This document shows, in pieces, positions 22,626 to 34,220 of a stretch of 64,000 nucleotides of DNA. The stretch comes from Bombyx mori (taxonomy: Eukaryota > Arthropoda > Insecta > Lepidoptera > Bombycidae). The DNA lies in contig NC_085124.1 of the NCBI RefSeq assembly GCF_030269925.1, forward strand, positions 12,214,001 to 12,278,000, in the 5' to 3' direction. The position numbers and the translations under genes were made by a program. Numbering within the stretch: position 1 is the first letter of the stretch; each line of letters starts with the position of its first letter. The notes below the pieces were generated by a model. It did not search any database, had not been told where the DNA came from, and saw only the letters and a list, made by a program, of their open reading frames with translations.

Positions 22626-22885
22626 TTTTGACAAATCCACAATAATAGTTACATCTAATTTTAAGTGTTCACCGAAAGCTATAGATATCTCAATTAGCCG
22701 TGAAAAGAAAATTATAATTGTAATACTTAAAGGTTGCTGTATCCTTGAAAGCGTATCCTATAACTGCTTTCTCGGCAAAAGCAGCAAGGACAGCGTTAGC
22801 TACCCGTCTGGACTTATTAACATTATTTCGAGTTTTAAGTCCGTTTATCTTTAATAGTTTTGTCCATTTCGATTATCCATATATA

Positions 22886-24164
22886 CCTAGTCAGGTCATA
22901 AATTCTGTCACATGTTTAATGTAAAATAACTGAAACAAGTTTATTCATTATGTAACCATTCATATACCAAAATGAACTTAACAAAACATAGATTCTTATG
23001 ACACTAAAGTTTATTCAAAATGACCTCCGTGATTTTGAATACAGGCCTTCAATCTGCGCGGCCAGTCGTCTATCGCAGCACGAACGAGGTCCATGTCAAT
23101 ATCGGCGGCTGCCTTAATCAAGGACGTCTTGTGTGACTCCAAATTGGGATGAGGCTTTGAGCACGCCTTTTCCTCCAAGTGTTGCCATATCTTGTAATGT
23201 AACGGATTCAAATCTGGACTGGAGGAGGGCCAGTCTTCGTGCCGGATTAAGTCGATTTCACGCGCCGCCAGCCAGTCTTGTGTGCTCTTCGCTCTATGAG
23301 CTGGCGCCGAATCTTATTGGAATACCCAGTGCCTGTTATTGAACATGGTATGAGAAATAGGTTCCACAAGGTTCGTCAGGACTGTATTTTGATACACAAC
23401 TGCATTCGTTTTTACACCTTTCTCACAAAAATGTACCTCTGTTAAGCCCCAATAAGAAACTCCCAACCATACCATGAGCGAGGATGGAAAATGACCTCGT
23501 TGTACACGCGGAATACGGTTGCTCGCTTCTTCACTACTGTGTGCGTACACCTTATCATTTTGTTTGTTGTAGCTCTCTTCTACGGTAAAAATTTTTTTAT
23601 CCGAAAAAAGAATTTCCCGATATTTTTTTCCCGCGTACCGCTTCAACAAAGCGCGGCATCTCTTCAGTCTCAGGTCCATTAGACGAGCATTCAAACGATG
23701 TCCTGTTTTTCTTCGATATGCCGGAAGCCCTAAGTCTTCATTTAACACCCTTTTCACCGTGGTTCTGCTTAACCCCATCTGAACGGCCAACAGTTTCTGC
23801 TTACGTTTGGGATTTCTTTGAATTCGCGCCTTCACAGCTTTTATCACTGCTGGAGTCCTAACAGACCGAGGGCGACCACTTCTTGACCTGTCATCTACAC
23901 TAGAGTTTTCATTGTATCGTTTGATGGTACGATATACGAATCTTTTGGTTATACCGTAACCGGCGTAACCGCAACGATGCAACGAATTACTGCAACACGG
24001 TCTTCTTTAAGCGTCCACTCCATATTTAAAAATGAGTAAAATTCTAAAAGTATACATTTTTATTTTCATAAACAATTCGAAATTCGAATTCAATAAACTT
24101 TTTTGTGGCCAGCATTCTAAAATAAAAGTTTTTACTGTGTGACAATACTTATGACCTGACTAGT
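22886..24164 (-). mobile_element. Defective maT (DD37D mariner) copy
   Basis: Reverse-orientation copy of the element at 6359-7665, with both terminal inverted repeats (CCTAGTCAGGTCATAA left, TTATGACCTGACTAGT right as written on +) and TA on each side (22884-22885 and 24165-24166). It is 28 bp shorter overall. Confidence 0.9.
23011..24023 (-). pseudogene. maT transposase, multiply inactivated
   Basis: Very close to the intact 346-aa transposase at 6500-7540, but broken in at least four ways. A one-base loss shortly after the start (ATTGCG became ATTCG) shifts the frame. About 30 bp are then missing before KRFVYRTIK. The Gln codon before DSAPAH has become TAA (around 23315). The third catalytic aspartate is replaced: NPLHYKIW instead of NPLDYKIW. 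Between these, 23314-23982 remains open, including FSDKKIF where FSDEKIF is expected. Confidence 0.9.
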
Positions 24165-24166
24165 TA

Positions 24167-25369
24167 TATATATTGGTATACCCAAAGCAATTCAGTACTT
24201 TTTCTCTTTGATTGGTCACACGGTTTTCTTTTCTTTTATTGCTTACTACCAAATTATTAATAAATTATTTCCTTACATTATAACTTAGATTAGTTTTCGT
24301 TATCGTGTTGTTTTATCGTATAGTTGTAAGGAACGTTGTGTATAAATTCAGCACTTTGTCTTGTTTTGTCGTGCGCACATAGCCTATGTTGCAAGCCAGA
24401 TTTTGTTTCTTTTTACATGTCTTTTTATGTATTTTTTTAGCTTGTGATGTGTATTGTGTGCCTAATAAATTAATTAAAAATTACAAGGTTTAGTGTTATA
24501 AAAAAAATTCAATAATTTGTTAGTTTTCCAAAATAAAAATTCTATAACATAATAAGAGAGAAAATCTAATACGTACTATATGTTACCATGAAACGTCCGA
24601 TTAAGGTCGAAATTTGATCAATAGGTGACGTCTAGATTCTTGTATAACTTTTAATATTAATACCAGCTCAGGAGCAACATCGAATGTGACATGCTTTTCT
24701 TCAGCTTAACGTTAGCGTTAGGCAGCACAATAATGACAATAATGGCAATCCAAAATAGCAATAGGCCTATACCAGAATGAATTGCGTACGAATTTTGTAC
24801 CACAAAATACTTAAAACGGCGAATTGTTTATTCCTCTTCCAATATTCGCATAAGAGAAAGATGGAGATACTGGCCGGACATCTAACAATATCCCCGGGGC
24901 GAAACGATAAAATATTTCTAGTTTACAAGCAAAAGATTTTCCGCTAATTTCGTAAGATTTAAATGAAGAAAAGAAGATTTTTTTATACCGTCAGAATTGT
25001 ACAGACAAAATTTCAAGTTTTCCCTTTACGACTCAGGTGATTAATATATTAATGTGATTCATAAGCACTGAATAGTAAGGTAGAATTATGGTCTCGCGGG
25101 CCCAACGGTCTCGGCTCGTCTTTAATTCGAAAATGGCGTGTAATTAATTCATGATCGCTCGGATGTAATGAGAAATTATACTCTAATGATTTCAACCGAG
25201 AGACTGTTGAATTTCCGAATGCTTAATGAGTAAACGGGAAGTAAGATTTGATGTTTCAGAAGATTTTCAGATAAAACAATATTATCATTCCATACCCTTG
25301 GAATGGTGGCTCTAAAAGTGAACAAAAAATAATAGTTTAAAAAACCAAAAAAACACACTTTATATAAAA
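24167..25369. other. AT-rich spacer
   Basis: No gene or known repeat recognised. Confidence 0.45.
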
Positions 25370-25745
25370 TTTAGAAAATAAGTTTTAATAAATTTAAATT
25401 GAAAATAGTGTAAAATATATTTTATTGTAAAAAAACGTGTTTTTTAGTTTTTAAACTATTATTTATTTTTCATTTTTTAGTAAAATTTTCTATAAGAGCG
25501 TATTTTTAAAACTATTAAGTACTTACTTTAACATCGATTCCTGCCTTATCGACTATAGATAAAAATTATATAAATTGCCAAAAATCTTAATTTGCAAATT
25601 GAATAATGGAATAATCTTATCAAATTAGTGTATTGTCATCGGTCCTGGATAAATCTACAAAGTTTGAATGAAATCTGGCCGTTTAAAGTGGGTCAAAATC
25701 GCGTCTAAAGGAGTCAGTCACAAACATACAAACACCTAGAGATGT
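25370..25745. repeat. Dispersed repeat, partner of 2290-2760
   Basis: Shares AATAGTGTA, ATTTTATTGTAAAAAAA, ATTTTCTATAAGAGCGTATT and ATTGTCATCGGTCCT with the first copy in the same order, but lacks the GCGTGGGGTGC hairpin core. Confidence 0.55.
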
Positions 25746-26940
25746 ATGAGTCCTTGACGTAAAAAACTAGCATGATAGTTGAATCTTTATATACACAATA
25801 CGCACTACCACTCCGACTCTTACGCACTCTTGCAAACACTACCAGAAATGGCTACAAGAGGAGAACAGATAAAATCGAAGCGGCAACTAGTAGTCATTCG
25901 TGCCCGATTAATTTTTTGGAAGAATTATACATGAAGTAGGAATCAATTGGAACCTTAACCCGATAAACTCGACCTTAATTATAAATAAACTTCATTAAAA
26001 TGCAAATCCCGAGAGTTTTATCTGTTAGCCATCAAACATGGCGGCGTAGGTTAGAGCCGATGTCCATTTTCAAAAATAACACGCTCCGAGCGATATCTTA
26101 TTGAAATTCAATGTTCAAGATGTACTCACTTTATCTCCTTAATTTCAAAGTCAAATCTTTAATCCTACTAGTATTCCGAGCACGGAATCTTCTGACCCTA
26201 ACGGCTTTATTGCAATAGCGATCCTTATTCGTAGAGGGATAAAGTGTTTTTTACAACAACACATTGATAATTTAGATAGCCTCCTCTCGTGATAAAATTT
26301 GCGAGATGAGTCTAATTATTTGTAAGAAATTCGTGAAGATGCTTCAAATTAAGAGGATTTTTACACTTTCTCAGTTGGTGTTATTTTAAATGAACTAGCT
26401 ATGTTTTTTATTGTAGTCGATTGGGGTTGAGTTAATGGTCTACCTGGTGTTATATGGTTACAGGAGCCCATAGGCATCATAACTTGAATGCTTTTACCGC
26501 CTTGAGAGTCGAGGTCAAAGTCCAGGTGTTCTATGAGCGTCTTTGCTATTCTAGAAAAATAAAAGTCTAATCTGCGTGGACCAGTAATTACGATTATGTT
26601 TGCAAACTATCATATACACTAGATTGGGAGAATAGGGACTAGACTAGTAGAATAGGGAAAAATCTGGGATGTCACAATACTTTTGTCGGGTCCTTAGAGA
26701 TTTAACTTTGTTGAACTGAAAATGACTTTTATTTGGTGTTTAAGAATATTAAATAGTTTAATTTAGTCATCAAAGCTTTGTAACTCATTAAATATGTTAA
26801 AAAGTTAATTACCTAAAGTTAGGTACCTACTTAACAACTAAATAGTGCCAGCCCTATCGAAAAACTATTGTCCCCATACGTAATCCGATTCACCCCATCG
26901 TTTGGGTGAATAGGAACAAGTGAGTTTTTGTAACTTTTTT
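25746..26940. other. Spacer with a degenerate Bm1 fragment
   Basis: About 26405-26510 resembles antisense Bm1 (CTACCTGGTGTTATATGG, GGAGCCCATAGGCATC). The rest is AT-rich without recognised content. Confidence 0.4.
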
Positions 26941-26942
26941 TT

Positions 26943-27178
26943 TTATAGCTTAGATGGGTGGACGAGCTCACAGCCCACCTGGTATTAAGTGGTTACTGGG
27001 GCCTATAGACATACACAATGTAAATGCGCCACCCACCTTGAGATACAAGTTCTAAGGTCTCAAGTATAGTTACAATGGCTGCCCCACCCTTCAAACCGAA
27101 ACGCGTTACTGCTTCACGGCAGAAATAGGCGGGGCGGTGGTACCTACCCGTGCGGACTCACAAGAGGTCCTACCATCA
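26943..27178 (-). mobile_element. Bm1 SINE, short form
   Basis: TAGCTTAGATGGGTGGACG to GGTCCTACCATCACTAA. Confidence 0.9.
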
Positions 27179-27234
27179 CTAAAAGCACCAGTATGCATAA
27201 AGCTCGTGAAATCCAAAGAAAATACTGCAAAGGT

Positions 27235-27297
27235 GTACCCACCCTTCAAACCGAAACGCATTACTGCTTCACGGCAGAATTTGGGCCCCACCCTTCA
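27235..27297 (-). repeat. Bm1 fragment
   Basis: Holds ACCCTTCAAACCGAAACGC and CTGCTTCACGGCAGAA, then a broken repeat of the CCCCACCCTTCAA motif. Confidence 0.75.
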
Positions 27298-28225
27298 ATA
27301 ACTTTTTATGATAATTCTTTAGCGATGTTGTAATGTAATATATAAATGAAAATTTAAACTACCGCAACCATTATGATCTCCGTTTTATTACTATAACTAC
27401 AAAACAAAAATGATAAAAATCAATGTCGAACTTAATAGGTGTCCCGATTCTCACCATTTTACGGTAACGACGGATAGGCTAGCGTATATATGAAAAAACA
27501 TTCGAACACGTGGTCACAGAAATAACAAAAGTCAGTAAAATACATACAAATCGGCCAGGCTGTATGACGGGCGGTTTCTTTAACTTAATACACAACCTAA
27601 ATTCGTTCATAGCGAACAAACCCCCTAAGCAACAATAAGCAACCAAACACTTAAACAATTCTAAAACATTTCTAAAATTTAATTATCTAATAACCGAATT
27701 CGCAAACGGACCTTAATACCCAGGTACGCTATTTCCGTTCGAACCCAAATTTTCACCTTACGAAAACACAGCATAAAGTAATTATCGATGCTGCGACAAT
27801 CTGCGGCAGTGTGCTCTCGGTTTTAATCAAATTAGTGAAAGATAGGCTGTTACTCGGATGACTCTTCGGTAAACAAGCGAAATATTAGTCGGCAGGGGCT
27901 TCCTTGATAAGCGGCTGCATCTTATTTTAAAGTCAAATCGGCAATCGCAAAATATTCAAAGCCCGCTCGCTGTTTCGACTTGCAAATTGTAAAGACTCCG
28001 TTGTGTATTCCCTTGTCGGTAGTTCACCGTTTGAGGGCAAATATATAGGTTTACATTAAATCATAAAGTCAACGATGCCGTGCTTAGGTTGTCTGAAATA
28101 AGACTCTTAAAGAAGAACGATTTAGGTATTGGTATTTTGAAAAATATTAGTTAAAGAATTTGCAGATTCGTGCATGAAGGATTTACCTGATAATACTTTA
28201 TTCTCGTAAGGAGATATGGTGCGTC
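27298..28225. other. AT-rich spacer
   Basis: No gene or repeat recognised. Confidence 0.45.
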
Positions 28226-28297
28226 TCAAGCTTTGGTTTGTCGTCGTCGTGGCCTGAAGGATAAGACGTCCGGTGCATTGGTATTTAGCGATGCACC
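28226..28297 (+). mobile_element. Bm1 head only (tRNA-like)
   Basis: Contains GTCGTCGTGGCCTGAAGG and AAGACGTCCGGTGCATT, then GATGCACCGGTGTT, and breaks off inside the B-box region. The body is missing. Confidence 0.75.
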
Positions 28298-28322
28298 GGT
28301 GTTGTTTGTTATTTTTTTTATA

Positions 28323-28960
28323 AATATTTTTTATTTCTACTAATTAAAATATGCACCCATGGTATAGATGCACCTCGGCCAGCGCAGCTGTAATCAATGT
28401 CCTTCTTGAAGAAGTCAGATGTACGGTAGCCAACAAACTCATCAAAGGCATTTTGTACTGCCTCTTGTGTAATGAAGTTTTCCCTGCCAAGAAGTTGTCC
28501 AAACTTTGGAAAAAGGCGAAGTCTGTCGGCGCAAGGTATAGTGAGTACGGTGGATGACGCCAAATTTGCAACCCTATTCTTGTAACTTAAAGACCGTCTG
28601 TTGTGTTGTGTGAAGATGAGCGTAGTCTTGCAGGAGCAGCGAGGGTGAGCGAGTAACCAGAGATGGCCGGATTTTCGCTAGCTTCTGCGTCATTATGTTG
28701 AGGTCCTCACGGTACATACTTCGTAGTAATGCTGGTGGCAATTGATAAGAAGCTGTGTTAAATTATACCGGCACTAGACCACCAAACAGTGACTATGACT
28801 TTTTATGGGTAAGTTGTCGTTTGGGACATCGCCTAGATGCTGGTCCAGGATTTCAACCAATCACCAACATGATAACCGCTACTTTTTTATCGTATCTCTT
28901 TTGTTAGATCGGTCGCGGTTGTCATTCGATATCATTGCTGTGGGCAGATGTTATGCGCCT
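28323..28960 (-). pseudogene. D34D mariner transposase fossil
   Basis: Read on the minus strand in changing frames: LDQHLGDVPNDNLPIKSHS, then LLRSMYREDLNIMTQKLAK, LLLQDYAHLHTTQQTV (second aspartate), IWRHPPYSLYLAPTDFAFF (third aspartate) and LRWPRCIYTMGAYFN at the end. The HPPYS-LAPTD block is classic mariner and different from the two DD37D elements in this window. Frameshifts occur near 28385 and 28560 and there is a stop after KLQE. The N-terminal half is missing. Confidence 0.75.
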
Positions 28961-29350
28961 CACGAGCAATCGCCTCTCCCGTTTTGTGGTGAGCCTCGTA
29001 CACTCAACCGCCAACTACGGACTTGACTTAATCGGTCCATCGCACGGGCGACTTTCCACGTGGTCTGGTGCTTACAATTACCTAAAAGAATCTATTTTTC
29101 TTCACAAGGGACAATGCGATTCAAGATCCGTTCGTTTCTGTGTCTATTAAGCAACGCAAAGCAAATATTATCGTGCTCGTCGCGGTTGCAGTCATTCGGT
29201 TCTTGAGGCAGCCACTACAAGGTTTATTATTTTGCCAATTTGATGCAAGCGGACCAATATTGTTTTGTTTGACGGCCGGGGATCGGACGTTGAGAGAGAG
29301 TGATCGATGTGGCTTAGTCGGTAGTAGTGTTGGAGTCCGAGATAGCCCGG
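28961..29350 (-). pseudogene. LINE polymerase C-terminal fragment, degenerate
   Basis: Minus-strand frames read RPRGKSPVRWTD then VKSVVGG and VYEAHHKTGEAIA, a pattern like the C-terminal tail of RTE-like polymerases. The flanking frames (29121-29354) are not clearly assignable. Confidence 0.4.
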
Positions 29351-29424
29351 CCAAAGCCCCATCGGCCGAATAACCAGCCGAGAGAAAAATCTAATATTAA
29401 AAAAGAATATATCGAATATTTAAA

Positions 29425-29570
29425 AAAAAAAAAGACATGCCCGCTGAGTTTCTTGCCAGTTCTTCTCAGGACGGAGGCTAGTTTTTGTGAATTGGCGGTA
29501 GTTCTTTTGACGTTCAACAACTATGTACTTTCATTTATTTTGAATAAAAAAAATTTTTGATTTTGATTTT
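29425..29570 (+). repeat. LINE 3' end with TTTGATT tail
   Basis: CCGCTGAGTTTCTTGCCAG, CTTCTCAGGACGGAGGC, then a tail of TTTTTGATTTTGATTTTTG. The repetitive tail marks a retroposed 3' terminus. Confidence 0.6.
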
Positions 29571-29940
29571 TGAGACCACACCCTTAAAAAATTACGTATC
29601 ATGATGCTTTTCAAGTCTGAAGATGGAGGCGAACTTTCATGTTATGATGTATATGGGCTGCAGCAATCTTTAATACTAATTAGGATCGGTTTATAATCTA
29701 TAAACAAATAACAATAGCTTTGGTTCTTTATCCGACGTTCTACTAGTAAAAATATCTAAATAAAAAAACCATTTTGTTTTCCAATATGCGATGATTCTCA
29801 CATCAGACCCCAGTAACGAAATAATCACTGTATCGCCCTATAAAGCTGACAGTGGAGAAATCGGCTTGCGTATTTATATTCGAATTATTGTATTCACGTT
29901 TTAAAAAAAAACATATGACATGATTAAATTTTAATGATTA
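29571..29940. other. AT-rich spacer
   Basis: Nothing recognised. Confidence 0.5.
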
Positions 29941-30381
29941 TCTATATTATTATATTAATACGTGAAGCAAAAACTTTGTATCCCTTTTTACGAAAATTGC
30001 GTAGATGGAGGAGTATAAAATTTTCCACACTTATAGAGAATACAGAGAAGGTGTGCAGAATGTTAATATATTTTTTAATTATGCATAAAAAATACATTAA
30101 ATCAATAAAGAAAACATTACACACACTACCATGTATTTGACACAACACATACATATATTTTTTTTTATTGTCAATTGTCAAACTTTTGTTAGTGTTTAAA
30201 GTCTGTGGTCAAATTGAAAATAGATGAATATTGTTTGTCTTTATTAGTTTTGTGTAGTTTTGGCGAAATCTGTGATTATATTATATAAGTATAATAGTAT
30301 TTGACAATAGAACCATAATAATGTTTAAACATAGAATTTCAATTGATTAAAGTTGAATTTCGACTACTGCAGGACCACTAG
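29941..30381 (+). mobile_element. Non-autonomous Helitron, family D
   Basis: Starts TCTATATTATTATATTAATA preceded by A, ends GCAGGACCACTAG followed by T. Inside are ACGTGAAGCAAAAACTTTG and AAGGTGTGCAGAATG. A reverse copy lies at 34221-34639. Confidence 0.7.
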
Positions 30382-31077
30382 TCTATATTAATATATTATA
30401 CCATAGTATAAAGAGGCAGTTTTTTTTTTTGCAAAATGAAGTTGCAATATTCTTTGATATTTCTACTAAACGCAATCTCTCATTTTGTAGGCCGCATCGA
30501 AGCCTTGAGGCGAGCTATTCCAAAGTAAATAAAATCAAATTCTAGAGACAATTTCCTCTCGAAACCTTCATTATATACCGTAACAAACCATGTTATGTCT
30601 TTAACTAAGCGACAATAAATGGAACTTAATGACCTCATAAAAACCATTCATTTTTTTCTGCGAACATTTTTATGACCATGTGAAGATTTTGTATTCTTAT
30701 TATCAGCGGAATAAAGTCAAGAATCGGTTTTCTTTTTCTGAGTACATTTTCCTCGAGATTGTAAATGGAGAAATCGTATTGTCAGTTATGACTGTGTGTG
30801 AATTTCATTCTTTTATGTGCCGGAAGTGACTTCAAGCGTTTGTGTTCCATTGTGTTTTCCTCGTGTCTTAATTTCGTACAAATGTCTCCATACATGTTTT
30901 CGAGTTGTAGTTAACGGGTAATGAGATATGATAGAACAGTATCAGGAGTTTAAAAATGTGACGTCATTTGTGTTTACGCGACTCGCACACTCTATAGGCA
31001 ACCGCTATTTATGTATACATTATGATGAAATTTAGAGAAAATTTAAAACTCAACAATGTACGGCATTGTTAAATTTA
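30382..31077. other. AT-rich spacer
   Basis: No gene recognised. Confidence 0.45.
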
Positions 31078-31245
31078 TTTCTGCCGTGAAACAATAAACA
31101 ATAATTCGTTTCGGTTTGAAGGGTGGGGCAGCCGTTATAACTATACATATAGAGACCTTAGGACTCATATGTCAAGGCGGGTGGCGGCATTTACATTGTG
31201 GATGTCTACGGGCTCCAGTAACGACTAACTCCATCTAAGAAAAAA
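31078..31245 (+). mobile_element. Bm1 SINE, 5'-truncated
   Basis: Begins inside the body at ATTTCTGCCGTGAAACA and ends CCATCTAAG followed by an A tract. Confidence 0.85.
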
Positions 31246-31299
31246 AAAATAAAAAAAAAATTCAATGCTTCCCTTTATATCACTTCAATTCACTTTATT

Positions 31300-31480
31300 T
31301 CATTTAATTACACACTCTCTCTCTCTCTCTTCCCAGCTATTTAGTCAGCTTTCCTTACTTTACTCCTCCACTTCGCTCTGTCTTCGAGATTCTCGTCAGC
31401 AACATTGCATTCCCTTTTGTCCTTCAGCACTACATCCTTCCACCTTGTCTTGGGTCAACCTTTAGGTCTCCGACCGGGGA
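31300..31480 (-). repeat. (CT)n run and LINE C-terminal fragment
   Basis: A CTCTCTCTCTCTCT microsatellite lies at about 31314-31330. To its right the minus strand reads PKTRWKDVVLKD, resembling the end of an RTE-like polymerase. Confidence 0.45.
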
Positions 31481-31922
31481 GGTGGGGCAGTAGTACCAAA
31501 TTTTCGACGTAGTCAGATGGCTTCCTTTTTTCATTTAATTACACTGCATTTCATATTAGTAATATTCACGATATCTTAATATCTAAAAATATTGAATAAT
31601 CTTAACTATGGCGAGATATCAGTATGTTATCATGACAAAATAAAAAGGCAAAACATCGTTTTCGATTTGGTAACTATCTATGGTAACTATCATATTGCTT
31701 ATTATTAAGAACGCTCTACAATTTATCATGACCCACACCATGTTTGTCTTTCTGAATATTCACCAAATTATGTTTATATTATTACGTTCTTCTTACAATG
31801 ACTTCCCTCTTACCGCCGTAGGCTAGCTGATTATTTTGGAAAATCTCTTTTTATGAAGTTAATTGATGTCGCCGATTTTGTTAACGTGTAGGTACTTATA
31901 GGGCACTGCAATTGGACTGGTT
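31481..31922. other. AT-rich spacer
   Basis: Nothing recognised. Confidence 0.45.
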
Positions 31923-32177
31923 TTTTTTTTTATATAAAACAATCACGCCACATTAACTGGTCCCATGATAAGTTCGTAAAGAACTTGTGTTACAGGTACC
32001 AGATAACGGAAATAAATGTAAGATTTTTATTATACACATACATAAATTTAATATACATCCATAACCCTGGAAAATACATTTATATTTATCATACAAATAT
32101 CTTCCCTTGGCGGGATTCGAACCCGCGACCCCCTTGTGTAGTGACCATGTCACTTACCACTACACCAGACGGTCGTC
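31923..32177 (-). mobile_element. tRNA-derived lepidopteran SINE
   Basis: On the minus strand the head holds an A box (TCTGGTGTAGTGGTAAGTG, 32151-32169) and a B box (GGTTCGAATCC, 32113-32123), the internal RNA polymerase III promoter. An unrelated body follows, with GATATTTGTATGATAAAT and CCAGGGTTATGGATG, ending GATTGTTTTATATAAAAAA. The head could pass for a tRNA gene, but the attached body and A tail make it a SINE distinct from Bm1, like HaSE-type elements. Confidence 0.8.
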
Positions 32178-32939
32178 GGATTGAAACGTCAATGTTGATT
32201 TAATTCCATAAATTTCATAAATAAAACTCGTTCATATAATATCGGATGTTAGACGTCCAAATATTTCAGTTACAGCTACAGTTTGGCACGGTCGAAACGA
32301 TTTACGGCCCTCGGTCAAATCCCTAATTTTATTCAATCGTTTTCAATTTCCCTCCGACGATACAGCGGGCATATCGCGTGTGCGTTATTTGTATTTAGAA
32401 TTTACTAGAATTTACTAGATATTATTTGTATTTATAATGGCGTCGAATTTTTCCTAAATCGAAAATTCTAGGTTGATTTTGAAAGCAATTTTACCTAGAA
32501 CGGACGTAATTAATGTGAGTTTTAATTTGCCGTTTCCATTATCTGCTGACGCTGTGAGAATGAGTCCGTGACAAAAAGGGACGAAAAAGCCGTTTATAAG
32601 CCGAAATTTATACTTAAAAACAAAACGTATATTGGCCCTACTGATTAAGACATATAATTAAATAAAAGATCATTATATATATAATTCGACTTTTGAAAAA
32701 CTTTAAAAAGACTGCGCTAAATTTAAGTTGAATCAACGCATCCCTGCAATGGCCGAGGAATAGTAATGGAGTTCAATAACATCGAAATATATATGTATAG
32801 TATTATATTATAATCAGATAAGTTGATGAGATATTGTTCGGTTAAGAAAAATAATCCTGTCGACATATTTTGTAGACGGTTGTATCCCTAATATTGCATG
32901 CGGTAGTGGTAGACGGTAACCGCTTACTAGTTTTTCCAT
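32178..32939. other. AT-rich spacer
   Basis: No gene recognised; a short CR1-like tail fragment may lie near 32897-32930 (GTGGTAGACGGTAACCGC). Confidence 0.4.
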
Positions 32940-33120
32940 ACCTATTCAGTGGTAGCCTAGAGAGATATTTCAGCTACGCCTCGAAGAGTAGGTGAGCTCA
33001 CAGGCTGAGCTTGAGATATTTGGCTAATACTACGCCTAGGTAGAGCAGTGCTTGGCAGAATCTACCACCCCGCCGGAACCGGATCCACTGAGAAGATTCG
33101 GCGAGAAACTCAGTGGGATA
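32940..33120 (-). repeat. Jockey-clade LINE 3' end
   Basis: Antisense: TTTCAGCTACGCCTCG, CAGAATCTACCACCCCGCC, GCGAGAAACTCAGTGGG. Confidence 0.6.
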
Positions 33121-33186
33121 GAGAGTAACAGTATTTCACTAAAGCAACTCTAGGTTGCGATAGGGTTCATTGGTAAAACGGCTTAT

Positions 33187-33487
33187 TTTTTTTTTGGTCA
33201 GGAGGGAAATGCCGAACTTCTGCCCTCCACTGGGGACGACGGACGGAGTATGTCGGAGTTGAACCAATTAAAACCTCCTGTCGCTCAACAACCAACGTCC
33301 AAACCTCGCATGAGACAGAACTCTCATGATAAGGCAAAGGGGGGAAAGTGAAGTATTTAGTGCGGAGCACATCTCTCCCATAACCCTCGGGACGCCGGAC
33401 TGGCTGTCGTCGGTGCCACGACCACCAGCCCTCTCGGTCAGCACTGTACTATCCGAAGTCCGCCTAGATGGCGCCGGTTAGAGTGAG
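33187..33487 (-). mobile_element. Retroposon with target duplication, family unknown
   Basis: Flanked by TGGTAAAACGGCTTAT (33171-33186) and TGGTAAAACTGCTTAT (33488-33503), 15 of 16 identical. A T run at the left edge marks a minus-strand poly(A) tail. The GC-richer body contains GGGACGCCGGACTGGC and CCGCCTAGATGGCGCC. Probably a LINE or SINE 3' fragment; not identified further. Confidence 0.7.
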
Positions 33488-33503
33488 TGGTAAAACTGCT
33501 TAT

Positions 33504-34220
33504 CTGAATCATTGGTTTTTTGTTTCATACACGAGTGAACGAAATGAAAACTAAATCCTAAAATATCTATGTGAATTCCGTCACCGGCCTTGATACATGA
33601 GGTCTGAGACTCAATTTGTATAATATAGCGGCGGTCTCGCCATAAATAGACAATAAGAGCACCCATGAAGGCTAACTTAAATAAAAATGATGGGTTCGTT
33701 TAAAAATTCCCGAGCATCGACTTCTTTGAAGTTTGAAGCCAATGTAATGCGCTGAAAATGGCGCCAGTGAAAGAATAAATCGTAAAATGCTTCTCTATAA
33801 ATCTTTTTTTTTTTTAAATATCTGTGACGTTAATAGCCGCTGACTTTTAATTTTGGGGTGAAACACCCGCAACTATAAAGTGTAAGAGGCCCTTAGATAA
33901 GAAAATAAGATATTTAATTAACTTTTTTTTCTTTGGACGCGGCGTGGTGACGCCCGTTCCGAACTAATTTTTTAATATTCCTGGAAGGTTAACGGGACCT
34001 CGGAGGGTTAATTAAATGAAGGGAGCGCTTTCCCAAGATTATTTAATTATGTACAAAAAGTCCAGTAAAACTTAAGTTAACTCGAAATTGAATTCAAATA
34101 ATTTGCATTAGCGAAAACCTCATTAATGGTAGCGTGAATTTTAAATTGTGGTCATAAACATTTCTCTACCAATAAAACGCACACATATTAGATTGATTGT
34201 TGTAAACGTATTTAAGTAAA
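33504..34220. other. AT-rich spacer
   Basis: Nothing recognised. Confidence 0.5.

Noticed and set aside
32095..32177. A free-standing tRNA gene on the minus strand
   Set aside because: A and B boxes are good, but the head continues into a SINE body and A tail.
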